A stretch of 64,000 nucleotides of DNA, taken from Mucilaginibacter conchicola (GTDB lineage Bacteria; Bacteroidota; Bacteroidia; Sphingobacteriales; Sphingobacteriaceae). The stretch is taken from the NCBI RefSeq assembly GCF_003432115.1, contig NZ_QWDC01000002.1, positions 1,392,878-1,456,877 on the forward strand. Reading direction: 5' to 3'. This document shows, piece after piece, positions 9,721-17,460 of this stretch (positions are counted from its first letter, which is position 1; each line of letters starts with the position of its first letter). The translations under genes were made by a program, and so were the position numbers. The notes beneath the pieces were generated by a model. The model searched no databases. It saw only the letters and a list, made by a program, of their open reading frames with translations, and was not told the DNA's origin.

Positions 9721-9740
9721 TTAACACCACAAGGTGTAAA
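9721..9740. promoter_or_regulatory. Palindrome, possible XRE operator
   Basis: TTAACACC-ACAA-GGTGTAAA: the arms match at 7 of 8 positions around a 4-base centre. It is 76-95 bases upstream of the XRE start codon, a usual place for a self-regulatory operator. No second copy was found nearby. Confidence 0.35.
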
Positions 9741-9879
9741 GATTTTTAGGTATTACTGAAGAACTCGTTCCAAAAACCGCCAGTTTTCAATGAACGCGAG
9801 TCGATAGGTCAATGCCCGTATCTGTTATTGTTAAAAATAGTCCGTGAGGATAGTATATTTGGCAATCAATAAGGTATGG

Positions 9880-9943
9880 GCTCTATCGTTTAATCCGCGT
9901 TCGGGCTCCTGGCGGTGCCTTGGAGCGGAGATAGAGCACCGCC
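9880..9943 (+). other. Mutually exclusive stem-loop set
   Basis: The segment GATAGAGCACCGCC (9930-9943) can pair through its first half with GCTCTATC (9880-9887) or through its second half with GGCGGTGC (9911-9918). The two 8-bp stems share bases 9936-9937, so they compete. GCTCC (9905-9909) and GGAGC (9922-9926) add a third option. Such sets occur in attenuators and structured leaders; no run of T follows. It lies 46 bases upstream of the ORF at 9989. Confidence 0.3.
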
Positions 9944-9988
9944 TTGTTGTATATCGGGTGTCTATAGTTCTTCAAATTTTTTGAAACT

Positions 9989-10264
9989 ATGGGTACCCGA
10001 TTTTTTTGTCCTGACCTTATTGCTGAATTATTGCCTGGGTGTTCTTCCGCCGAGTTGCGGGTAGAGCTGCTGGAGCTGCTTCGCTATGCCTCTAAGGGCG
10101 GGATAGAAGAAAAGGGGGATGCCTGTATCCAAAATATTGCCCTGTTGTTCGATCAGTTAATAGCGCTCGTTGCGGCTTTGGAAGCGATGCAGCGGGGGGG
10201 CGGGGCACCCCATTCACAAAGTGATCCTGATGTTGGTTTAAAAAGGGGCGGGCTCAATGGATAA
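9989..10264 (+). CDS. Hypothetical protein, 91 residues
   Basis: A possible short protein with an ATG start, helical in its first 60 residues (ELRVELLELLRYASKGGIEE, then a hydrophobic helix with IALLFDQLIALVAALEAM) and a Gly-rich tail. No family recognised. It lies before the TlpA-like gene on the same strand, 131 bases apart. Base composition agrees with the GC-rich operon that follows. It could be a chance ORF. Confidence 0.4.
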   Translation: MGTRFFCPDLIAELLPGCSSAELRVELLELLRYASKGGIEEKGDACIQNIALLFDQLIALVAALEAMQRGGGAPHSQSDPDVGLKRGGLNG

Positions 10265-10395
10265 GCTCATTGTCCATACCTGGCTTTTGCTGATCTCGCC
10301 TCCTGAGTAAGGTGGGTGCGGGCGTTTGACGTCTTTTCTGTGGCTGCGTTCTGCGGCTGTTTTTTATTGCTGTTTTTTTAATTAATGATGATTTT

Positions 10396-11916
10396 ATGAA
10401 GCTGAAAATGGGTTTCCTGCTATTCCTGTGCCTGAATTTCAGGGTCTGGGGGCAGGAGAAAGGTGTTTTGAATAAGGATGTTTTGAGTAAGGATGGTCAG
10501 GCGGTTCTGGCGGGTCAGGCCGGCCGTTCCGGCCTCGTTAAAGGTAAACCAATAACCGGTGCTGTGCCGCGTATCGGTGAGCCGGTACCTGATGTGCTGG
10601 TCACCGGTATCCGCGGTCTGCAGTTGGGGGGGAAGGTGATCGGGGGTACGTTGGGTGATTTTTCGGGCGGTGCGTCAGGGTCCGGTGGTTCTTTGCGGCT
10701 TTCTGCTTTCAGGGGGAAGCTGCTGATCATTGATTTCTGGGCGACGTGGTGTTCGCCCTGCCGTGCGATGGTGCCGGTGTTGGATTCTTTGCAAAAGGTT
10801 TTCGGGGATAAGGTGGTGTTCCTGCCGGTGACGTACCAGTCGGCGGCGGAGGCGGGGCCGGTGCTGGCGTCTTTGCGTCGTTTGCGGCCTTTTGATCTGC
10901 CGGAGGTTTTGGGGGACAAGGTGCTGCACGGTTTGTTCCCGCACCGGTCTTTGCCACATTTTGTATGGATAGATGGTTCGGGTATCCTGCGGGCGATCAC
11001 GGAGGAGAAGGAGGTGACGGGGGAGAATATTCGCCGTTTGCTGGCTGAGGGGAGTGTTGTGCGGGATGGTGTTGTCGGGTTGGGCAGGACTGAGGGTTCG
11101 GTGCCGGTCGCTGCTTCGGGTGTTGGTGCCGGCCTGGCTTTGAAGCGGGATTCTTCGGTGGCTTATGATGCGGGGAAGGCGCTGCTGCTGGACGGGAACG
11201 GGGGGGATGGTTCGCGTGTGCTGTACCATTCGCTGTTGTCGGGTTATAAGGCGGGGCTGGCCTCGGGGATCTCGGTGTCGGCTTTTGATCCGGTTTTGGG
11301 GCAACGTTTTACGGCGCGGAATGTGCCTTTTCCCTGGCTTTGCCGGCTGGCGTTCGGGGAGAACGGCCGGCGTTTCCCGGTGTCGCGGACGATGATCTTA
11401 TCGCGGGACGCTTTGGGGATGAACAGTTCGCTTTCGGGGCAGGCTTTTGAGGGCTGGCTGGATGCGGGGCATGGCTGGTGCTATGAGCTGGCTTTGCCGG
11501 CTTCGCTGGCCGGAAGTGCCTACGGGATGATGCAGGCGGACCTGTTGCGGCTGTTCCCGCAGTACCGGGTGTCGGTGGAGCGGCGGGAGCTGCCCTGTCT
11601 GGCGCTGGTGCGGACGGGGGATGCTGACCGGCTGCGTTCTGCGGGCGGGGAGGTGTCGGTGGATATCGGGCCTTATAAGGCGGTGCTGCATAACGCGCAC
11701 CTGTCGCAGCTGATGATGCGGCTGGAGCGGCAGTACCTGCAGGGGTCGGCGCTGCCGCTGACGGATGCGACGGGCTATACGGGCCGGGTGGACCTTTCGC
11801 TGGAGGCGCCGCTGTATGATGTGCCGGCGCTGAATAAGGCGCTTGCGGCTTACGGGCTGGCGCTGCGGGAGCAGCGGGGGACGGTGGAGGTGCTGGTGGT
11901 GCGGGATGCACAATAA
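10396..11916 (+). CDS. TlpA-like thioredoxin protein with DUF3738-like C-terminus
   Basis: The signal peptide (about residues 1-19, cleaved near VWGQ) leads to a TlpA/ResA-type thioredoxin domain with DFWATWCSPCR; the CSPC pair is the redox site near residue 119. After residue ~260 comes a region like the TIGR03435/DUF3738 family: FPWLCRLAFGE, a middle RRELPCLALVRTG, TDATGYTGRVDLSLE and a last strand EVLVVRD. The protein would act in the periplasm as a thiol reductase. It is the first gene of a run with SusC and SusD (21 bp to SusC), and a MauE-like membrane protein lies close by, which fits a redox partner role. The strand is very G-rich. Confidence 0.8.
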   Translation: MKLKMGFLLFLCLNFRVWGQEKGVLNKDVLSKDGQAVLAGQAGRSGLVKGKPITGAVPRIGEPVPDVLVTGIRGLQLGGKVIGGTLGDFSGGASGSGGSLRLSAFRGKLLIIDFWATWCSPCRAMVPVLDSLQKVFGDKVVFLPVTYQSAAEAGPVLASLRRLRPFDLPEVLGDKVLHGLFPHRSLPHFVWIDGSGILRAITEEKEVTGENIRRLLAEGSVVRDGVVGLGRTEGSVPVAASGVGAGLALKRDSSVAYDAGKALLLDGNGGDGSRVLYHSLLSGYKAGLASGISVSAFDPVLGQRFTARNVPFPWLCRLAFGENGRRFPVSRTMILSRDALGMNSSLSGQAFEGWLDAGHGWCYELALPASLAGSAYGMMQADLLRLFPQYRVSVERRELPCLALVRTGDADRLRSAGGEVSVDIGPYKAVLHNAHLSQLMMRLERQYLQGSALPLTDATGYTGRVDLSLEAPLYDVPALNKALAAYGLALREQRGTVEVLVVRDAQ

Positions 11917-11937
11917 CGGATAAACCTAATTCCTTTA

Positions 11938-14900
11938 ATGATGAAATATATTTTATGTGTACTGATGAACTGTTTTTGTTGCGCTTTGCTTTCTTTTTCG
12001 GCATTGGCGCAGGATGCCGGTATTGATGCTGGTGTTGGTGTCCGGGGGAGGGTGCTGTCCGGGGACAAGCCGGTGGCGGGGGCCTCGGTGGTGCTGGTGG
12101 GGAGTACGTATGGTACGGTAACGGACAGTGCGGGACGTTTCGCTTTGGCCGCGCCTGCGGGGATCTGGCATTTGCGGGTTTCTTTTGTGGGGCTGGTCAC
12201 GCAGGAGCGGGCGGTGCGTCTGCCGGTGGCGGAGGCTGTGGTGTTCGCTTTATTGCCTTCGGATAATGTGCTTTCTGAGGTGACCGTCTCGACGGGTTAC
12301 CAGACGCTGGCGAAGGAGCGGGCGACGGGTTCTTTCGCGGTGGCGGACCGGAAGCTGCTGGAGCGTTCGGTGTCAACGGATGTGATCGACCGTCTGCGGG
12401 ACGTGGTGCCCGGGGTGTCTTTTAATAACCAGGGGACGCGGATCTCGGTGAGGGGGCAGAGTACGCTGTTCTCGAATGCGGAGCCGCTGATCGTGGTGGA
12501 TAATTTCCCTTATAACCAGCCGGTGGAGAACCTCAACCCGAACGATGTGGAGAGTGTGACGGTGCTGAAAGATGCGGCGGCGGCCTCGGTATGGGGGGCG
12601 CGTGCGGGCAACGGCGTGATCGTGATCACGACGAAACGGGGGCGGAACAATATGGGGCCGCAGCTGAGTTTCTCGTCGAATGTGACGGTGGGGGCGAAGC
12701 CTGACCTGCTGTCGGTGCCGCGGATGTCGGCGGCGGATTATACGGGGCTGGAGCGGCGTTTATTTTCAGAAGGTTATTTTGAAGGTGCGGAGCAGTCGGA
12801 CAGCCATCTGCCGCTTTCGCCGGTGGCGGAGCTGCTGGCGGCGGCGCGGGATGGGGCTTTGAGTAGTGCTGAGGCGGACCGTCAGATCGCTGCTTTGTCG
12901 GGATATGATGTGCGGCGCGATGAGCTGCGTTACCTGTACCGGCCTTCGGTGAAGCAGCAGTATGCGCTGAGCCTTTCGGGCGGCAGCGGTGTGCAGCGCT
13001 ATTATGTGTCGGCGGGTGCGGATAAGAATACAGAGAATGCGGCGGGAAACCGTTATGACCGGGTGACGCTGAATGCGAACAATACCTGGTCGCTGATCGG
13101 CGGTCGTCTGGAGGCTTCGCTGGGGATGGCGTACACGCGCAGCAATACGGTGCGGGATGCTTTGGGCAGCCTGACCTGGAACAGGGGGCAGCGGATCTAT
13201 CCTTATGCGCGGCTGGCGGATGAAGCGGGGAATGCTTTGCCTTTGGTACGGGATCTCCGTTCGGGTTTTGCGGATGCTGCGCCGGGGGCAGGTCTGCTGG
13301 ACTGGTCCTATGTGCCTTTGAACGAAAGGGGTGCTTATGACCGGACGACGGTATTGAACGAGGTGCGGATCAATACGGGGCTGAAATATAAATTGCTGCC
13401 GGGGCTGTCTGCGCAGATACTTTACCAGTATGACCGGGGGGCGACAACGGGGCGTGACCTTTCCCGTGCGGGGAGTTATTATGCGCGAAACCTCATTAAC
13501 CGGTATACGCAGGATGACGGTTCGGGGACGCTGACGCGGGCGGTGCCGGAAGGCGGGGTCCTGGATCTTTCAGACGGTAGTTCGGTGGCGCAGAACCTGC
13601 GGGGCCAGCTGGATTACGGACTGGTGAGGGGGAAGAATGAATGGTCTTTGCTGGCGGGCTGGGAACTGCAGTCGCAGCGGGTCAGGGGCAGCAGTTACCG
13701 GCTGTACGGTTATGATGAGGAGCATGCGACGGCGGTGGATGCGGATATGCGGACGCTGTATACTTTTTATGATGACCCGGGGCAGCAGGGGGTGTTGCTG
13801 TCGAATACGGCTTTGTCGGATGCGGTGGATAACTACCGCTCTTATTACGCGAATGCGGGCTATACCTATGACGGGCGGCTGACGTTCTCGGCAAGTGCGC
13901 GGAAGGACCAGAGTAACCTGTTCGGGGTGCGGTCGAACCAGAAGGGGGTGCCGTTGTATTCGCTGGGGGCAGCGTGGGAGGTCTCGAAAGAGGGTTTCTA
14001 TAAGCTGAAGGGGTTGTCGCAGCTGCGGCTGCGCACGGGTTTCGGTTATAACGGGAATGTGAACAAGAGCCTGTCGGCCTATACGACGGCCAGCTATTTT
14101 GACGGGAGCGAGGCGTTCTCGCAGCTGCCTTATGCGCGGATCATCAATCCGCCGAATCCTGAATTGCGCTGGGAGCGGGTGCAGCATATCAATCTGGGGC
14201 TGGACTTCGGGCTGTTCGCGGGGCGGATCTCGGGTACGTTCGAGTATTTCTTCAAGAAGGGGACGGACCTGATCGGGAGTTCGGCGATGGCGCCGTCCTC
14301 GGGTGTGCTGACCTTTACGGGTAATGTGGCGGATACGCGGGGCCGGGGTTTCGATCTTTCGCTGCAGAGCCGTAACCTGACGGGAAGGTTTTCCTGGACG
14401 ACGGATTTCCTGATGAGCAGGGTGCGGGATGTGGTGACGCATTATGAGCGGCCTTCGCCGGCGGGCAGTTATCTGGAGAGCGGAGATCAGGGGCGGTACG
14501 CGCTGGAAGGTAAGCCGCTGTATGCGGTCTACAGTTACCGGTCTGCGGGGCTGGACCCTGCGACGGGTGACCCGCAGGGGTACCTGAACGGTGCGGTCAG
14601 TAAGGACTATGCGGCGATCCTGTCTGCTGCAACGCCGGATGGTCTGGTGTTCAATGGTTCTTCGCGGCCGGAGGTATTCGGCGCGCTGCGCAATACGTTC
14701 GGTTACGGGCCGCTGGAGCTGTCCTTCAATATCAGCTATAAGCTGGGGTATTATTATCGCAGGCCGTCGGTGGTATACGGAACGGACCATGGTCTGGCGC
14801 AGCAGAGCGGGGACTTTGCCCTGCGCTGGCAGCAGCCGGGGGATGAGGCGCATACGGTGGTGCCGTCAATGCCGGCGGGCACGAACTTTCAGCGTGACCT

Positions 14901-15150
14901 TTTCTACCGGTATTCTTCGGCCCTCGTGGAGAAAGGCGACCATGTGCGGCTGCAGGACCTGCGGCTGGCCTGGACGTTTGAAAAGGGCAGCCTGTCCTTT
15001 TTGCCGAAGGGTGGCCTGCAGATCTATCTCTATGCGTCAAACTTAGGTATTCTGTGGCGGGCGAACCGTTCACATACGGATCCGGATGCGATCAATACCT
15101 ACTCTTTACCAAAAACTCTTTCGGCGGGTGTCCGCCTGAACCTAAACTGA
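11938..15150 (+). CDS. SusC/RagA-type TonB-linked outer-membrane transporter
   Basis: A 1070-residue protein with a signal peptide (to about ALAQ, residue 25), a carboxypeptidase-regulatory-like beta domain (VRGRVLSGDKPVAGASVVLVG), a TonB plug (YQTLAKERATGSF to EPLIVVDNFPY and DVESVTVLKDAAAASVWGAR, the usual SusC signature) and a large beta-barrel. It imports its ligand across the outer membrane with energy from TonB, with the SusD-like protein as lid. The neighbours are a TlpA-like protein and not glycoside hydrolases, so the cargo is probably not a polysaccharide. A peptide or a metal complex is possible (inference). Confidence 0.95.
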   Translation: MMKYILCVLMNCFCCALLSFSALAQDAGIDAGVGVRGRVLSGDKPVAGASVVLVGSTYGTVTDSAGRFALAAPAGIWHLRVSFVGLVTQERAVRLPVAEAVVFALLPSDNVLSEVTVSTGYQTLAKERATGSFAVADRKLLERSVSTDVIDRLRDVVPGVSFNNQGTRISVRGQSTLFSNAEPLIVVDNFPYNQPVENLNPNDVESVTVLKDAAAASVWGARAGNGVIVITTKRGRNNMGPQLSFSSNVTVGAKPDLLSVPRMSAADYTGLERRLFSEGYFEGAEQSDSHLPLSPVAELLAAARDGALSSAEADRQIAALSGYDVRRDELRYLYRPSVKQQYALSLSGGSGVQRYYVSAGADKNTENAAGNRYDRVTLNANNTWSLIGGRLEASLGMAYTRSNTVRDALGSLTWNRGQRIYPYARLADEAGNALPLVRDLRSGFADAAPGAGLLDWSYVPLNERGAYDRTTVLNEVRINTGLKYKLLPGLSAQILYQYDRGATTGRDLSRAGSYYARNLINRYTQDDGSGTLTRAVPEGGVLDLSDGSSVAQNLRGQLDYGLVRGKNEWSLLAGWELQSQRVRGSSYRLYGYDEEHATAVDADMRTLYTFYDDPGQQGVLLSNTALSDAVDNYRSYYANAGYTYDGRLTFSASARKDQSNLFGVRSNQKGVPLYSLGAAWEVSKEGFYKLKGLSQLRLRTGFGYNGNVNKSLSAYTTASYFDGSEAFSQLPYARIINPPNPELRWERVQHINLGLDFGLFAGRISGTFEYFFKKGTDLIGSSAMAPSSGVLTFTGNVADTRGRGFDLSLQSRNLTGRFSWTTDFLMSRVRDVVTHYERPSPAGSYLESGDQGRYALEGKPLYAVYSYRSAGLDPATGDPQGYLNGAVSKDYAAILSAATPDGLVFNGSSRPEVFGALRNTFGYGPLELSFNISYKLGYYYRRPSVVYGTDHGLAQQSGDFALRWQQPGDEAHTVVPSMPAGTNFQRDLFYRYSSALVEKGDHVRLQDLRLAWTFEKGSLSFLPKGGLQIYLYASNLGILWRANRSHTDPDAINTYSLPKTLSAGVRLNLN

Positions 15151-15152
15151 TC

Positions 15153-16517
15153 ATGATGAAAAAGATTTTTACGATTTGTGTGACAGGCGCTGTTTTGCTG
15201 CTGGCAGCCTGTAAAAAAGATTTTCTGGAGCAGCGGCCGGACAAGGCGCTGCTGGTGCCTTCATCAGCAAAGGATTTCCGGGCTTTGCTGGACAATACGG
15301 ATGTGTTCAACCTGACCACGGGGCTGACGCTGCTGGCGGATGGTGATCTGGTGGCGACGGATGCAGGCTGGAACAATCTGGAGAACCTGCAGGAGCGGAA
15401 CAGTTATACCTGGGCGGCGGATATCTTCGGGACAGAGACGGCTTATGAATGGGATACCTTCTACCAGCAGGTGTTCTATGCGAATGTGGTGCTGGAGGGG
15501 CTGGACGGTCTGGCAGACAATGCGGAGACCCGGCAGCTGCGGGCGGAAGCACGCTTTCACCGTGGCTTTGCTTTCTTCGGTCTGGCGCAGCAGTTCGCGG
15601 TGCCTTATACGGCTGCTGCTGCGGGTACGGTGGCGGGGATCCCGCTGAAGCTTTCTGCTGTGGTAACGGAGAAGGCGGGCAGGGGTACGCTGGCGGAGAC
15701 GTATGCGCAGGTGCTGGCAGATCTTGCTGCGGCAAGGGGGGCTTTGCCGCTGTCGGTGCCGTCTAAGAGCAGGCCTTCGCTGGCGGCGCTGTACGGGCTG
15801 CTGGCCAGGGTGTACCTGACGATGGAAGATTACGGTAAGGCGGGCTTGTATGCGGATTCCTGCCTGCAGCTGCACCCGCAGCTGACGGATTACAATACGC
15901 TGAATGCGGCGGCGGTGCGGCCGTTCCCGCCGGGGCTGCCGCAGGGTACGCCGGAGGAGATCTTTTATGCTTCACCCTCACCGTATGGTTATATCAGCTC
16001 GGCCTCGCAGACGTACCTGACGCCGGAGTTCTACGGTCTGTTCGACGGCAACGACCTGCGCAGGACGGTTTTCTTCCGGCAGATCACGCCGGGGAATTTC
16101 AAGTTCAAAGGGAATTATGCGGGTGCGATCAGCTATTTCTCGGGGCTGGCTTCGGATGAACTGTACCTGGTCCGCGCGGAATGCGCGGCGAGGGCGGGTG
16201 ATGCGGCAGGGGCAGTGCGTGACCTGAATACTTTGCTGAAGGCGCGGTACAAAGCGGGGACGTTCGTGCCGCTGCCGGCAACGGATGCGGAGACGGCACT
16301 GGGGCTGGTATTGCAGGAGCGGCGGAAGGAGCTGGTGATGCGGGGGCTGCGCTGGACGGACCTGCGGCGGCTGAATACGGACCCGCGGTTCGCGGTGACG
16401 CTGACAAGGACGGTGGCGGGACAGGTGTATACGCTGGCACCGGGAAGTAAGCGGTATACGTACCCTTTACCGCCGGATGAGCTGAAGCTGAACCCGATGC
16501 CGCAGAATGCGCGCTGA
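15153..16517 (+). CDS. SusD/RagB-type surface lipoprotein
   Basis: The ATG at 15153 (MMKKIFTICVTGAVLLLAAC) gives a lipoprotein signal with lipobox LAAC; an in-frame upstream start inside susC is unlikely. About 455 residues, with the SusD features: FLEQRPDKALLVPSSAKDF near the N-terminus, TPR-like helices (RFHRGFAFFGLAQQF), and a C-terminal ERRKELVMRGLRWTDLRRL motif typical of the family. It caps the SusC barrel, which is encoded 2 bp upstream. The gene ends before a convergent terminator. Confidence 0.94.
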   Translation: MMKKIFTICVTGAVLLLAACKKDFLEQRPDKALLVPSSAKDFRALLDNTDVFNLTTGLTLLADGDLVATDAGWNNLENLQERNSYTWAADIFGTETAYEWDTFYQQVFYANVVLEGLDGLADNAETRQLRAEARFHRGFAFFGLAQQFAVPYTAAAAGTVAGIPLKLSAVVTEKAGRGTLAETYAQVLADLAAARGALPLSVPSKSRPSLAALYGLLARVYLTMEDYGKAGLYADSCLQLHPQLTDYNTLNAAAVRPFPPGLPQGTPEEIFYASPSPYGYISSASQTYLTPEFYGLFDGNDLRRTVFFRQITPGNFKFKGNYAGAISYFSGLASDELYLVRAECAARAGDAAGAVRDLNTLLKARYKAGTFVPLPATDAETALGLVLQERRKELVMRGLRWTDLRRLNTDPRFAVTLTRTVAGQVYTLAPGSKRYTYPLPPDELKLNPMPQNAR

Positions 16518-16534
16518 GGGCGCAAGGAGGGGGG

Positions 16535-16564
16535 ATAAAAAAGGCCCGCCTTTTCAGGCGGGCC
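16535..16564 (-). terminator. Strong Rho-independent terminator
   Basis: GGCCCGCC (16543-16550) and GGCGGGCC (16557-16564) form an 8-bp GC-rich stem with loop TTTTCA. Six A precede it on the plus strand, so on the minus strand the stem is followed by six T. It serves the minus-strand DUF6520 gene and may also stop SusD transcripts. Confidence 0.8.
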
Positions 16565-16584
16565 GGTGATCAGGTTGAAGCTGC

Positions 16585-16878
16585 CTATTGCAGGAAGGTG
16601 CCGAGCACGGTGTTCGATGGCTGGGCGATGCCGGGATGGCTGTCGTTTGCCTGGTTGTTCGGATCGACATCGGTCGGATACTCTTCCGTACACACATTGC
16701 TGCTGTTCTGACAGCGGTAACCTGAAGGGCTGCTCAGGCCGGTCACTTCGGTATAGATGCCGGTGGAGGCGTCTTTCCCCCATTTGCGGGTGGCGAAGGC
16801 ATGGTGTGCTGAGGCCAGTGCGCTGCCGGCGCCCAGTACAAGGGCAATGGCGGCCAGTTTTACTTTTAAATTTTTCAT
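16585..16878 (-). CDS. DUF6520 family small secreted protein
   Basis: The start at 16878 (MKNLKVKLAAIALVLGAGSA) gives a signal peptide ending near ASAHHA. The mature ~75 residues contain two Cys (CQNSSNVC) and a Gly/Pro/Asn-rich tail, the usual look of DUF6520, a small family common in Bacteroidota. Two upstream ATGs (16884 and 16902) are possible. It lies downstream of a MauE-like gene in the same direction (gap 60 bp), a pairing often seen. The function of the family is unknown; the two Cys could be substrates of the MauE/TlpA redox proteins (inference). Confidence 0.75.
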   Translation of the reverse strand: MKNLKVKLAAIALVLGAGSALASAHHAFATRKWGKDASTGIYTEVTGLSSPSGYRCQNSSNVCTEEYPTDVDPNNQANDSHPGIAQPSNTVLGTFLQ

Positions 16879-16938
16879 GGACATGAACGCTTTTAAGGTC
16901 AAAAACGAACGAAAACTTTTAATTAAAAATAATGCTGC

Positions 16939-17370
16939 CTACTCTTTTCGAAGGTTTTCGGCTTTCCCCTTATATCGCTGGTACCAGGCCGTCGTGCTGA
17001 GGGCGAGGAAGAAAATGTTGAAGATGAAATGGGCGCGCCAGGACAGGTTCTGCAGCACGCCGCCGCAGGAACAGGGAACTCTGTCCCAGAGGCCGGCAAG
17101 CACGAGTGCGATGTACCCGGTAAAAACGGCCATCAGGACGGCGGAAAGGAGCAGGCCTGCGGTCCTGGTCCTTTCGCTGAAAAGGAGGGCTGTTGTGAGC
17201 AGCTCTGCTGCGGGGACGAGTATCCACAGGATACCTGCTGCCTCCGGGGGGATGTTCTGGTTGTACATCTGTTGCCTGGCGGTGGCGGGGTCGGCGAGTT
17301 TGCTGACGGCCGCGTATGTGAAAAGCAGGACGAGTAATGCAGGGGCGAGGGTCTGTATGGTTTTTTTCAT
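16939..17370 (-). CDS. MauE/DoxX-type membrane protein
   Basis: The 143-residue protein has four membrane helices, starting with LAPALLVLLFTYAAVSKLADPATARQ, and a conserved PCSCGG motif near residue 100 between helices. This is the layout of MauE, known from methylamine dehydrogenase maturation and thought to help disulfide chemistry in the periplasm. With DUF6520 downstream and the TlpA-like protein in the neighbouring operon it probably belongs to one thiol/disulfide pathway. The divergent LanB-type gene starts 90 bp away, so both promoters share this gap. Confidence 0.8.
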   Translation of the reverse strand: MKKTIQTLAPALLVLLFTYAAVSKLADPATARQQMYNQNIPPEAAGILWILVPAAELLTTALLFSERTRTAGLLLSAVLMAVFTGYIALVLAGLWDRVPCSCGGVLQNLSWRAHFIFNIFFLALSTTAWYQRYKGKAENLRKE

Positions 17371-17460
17371 GGTTCCGGTTCTGTTGACACAAAGTAAGGG
17401 CGCTCTTATGCCTGCGAACAGTGGGAAAAGGGTAGTATACCCTTTGGAAAGGGGGCTGGC

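Larger units (their letters stand above)
9646..9988. other. Intergenic with operator-like palindrome and stem set
   Basis: No gene is seen in these 343 bases. They hold the promoter side of the XRE gene, a 20-base imperfect palindrome (9721-9740) and, at 9880-9943, a set of inverted repeats that can form competing stems. Base composition changes from AT-rich to GC-rich near 9900. Confidence 0.5.

Noticed and set aside
11309..12004. Long minus-strand frame of 231 codons, Pro/Ala-rich
   Set aside because: It is the shadow of the G-rich TlpA and SusC coding strand. The same effect produces the long antisense frames at 13570-14853 and 16133-16783.
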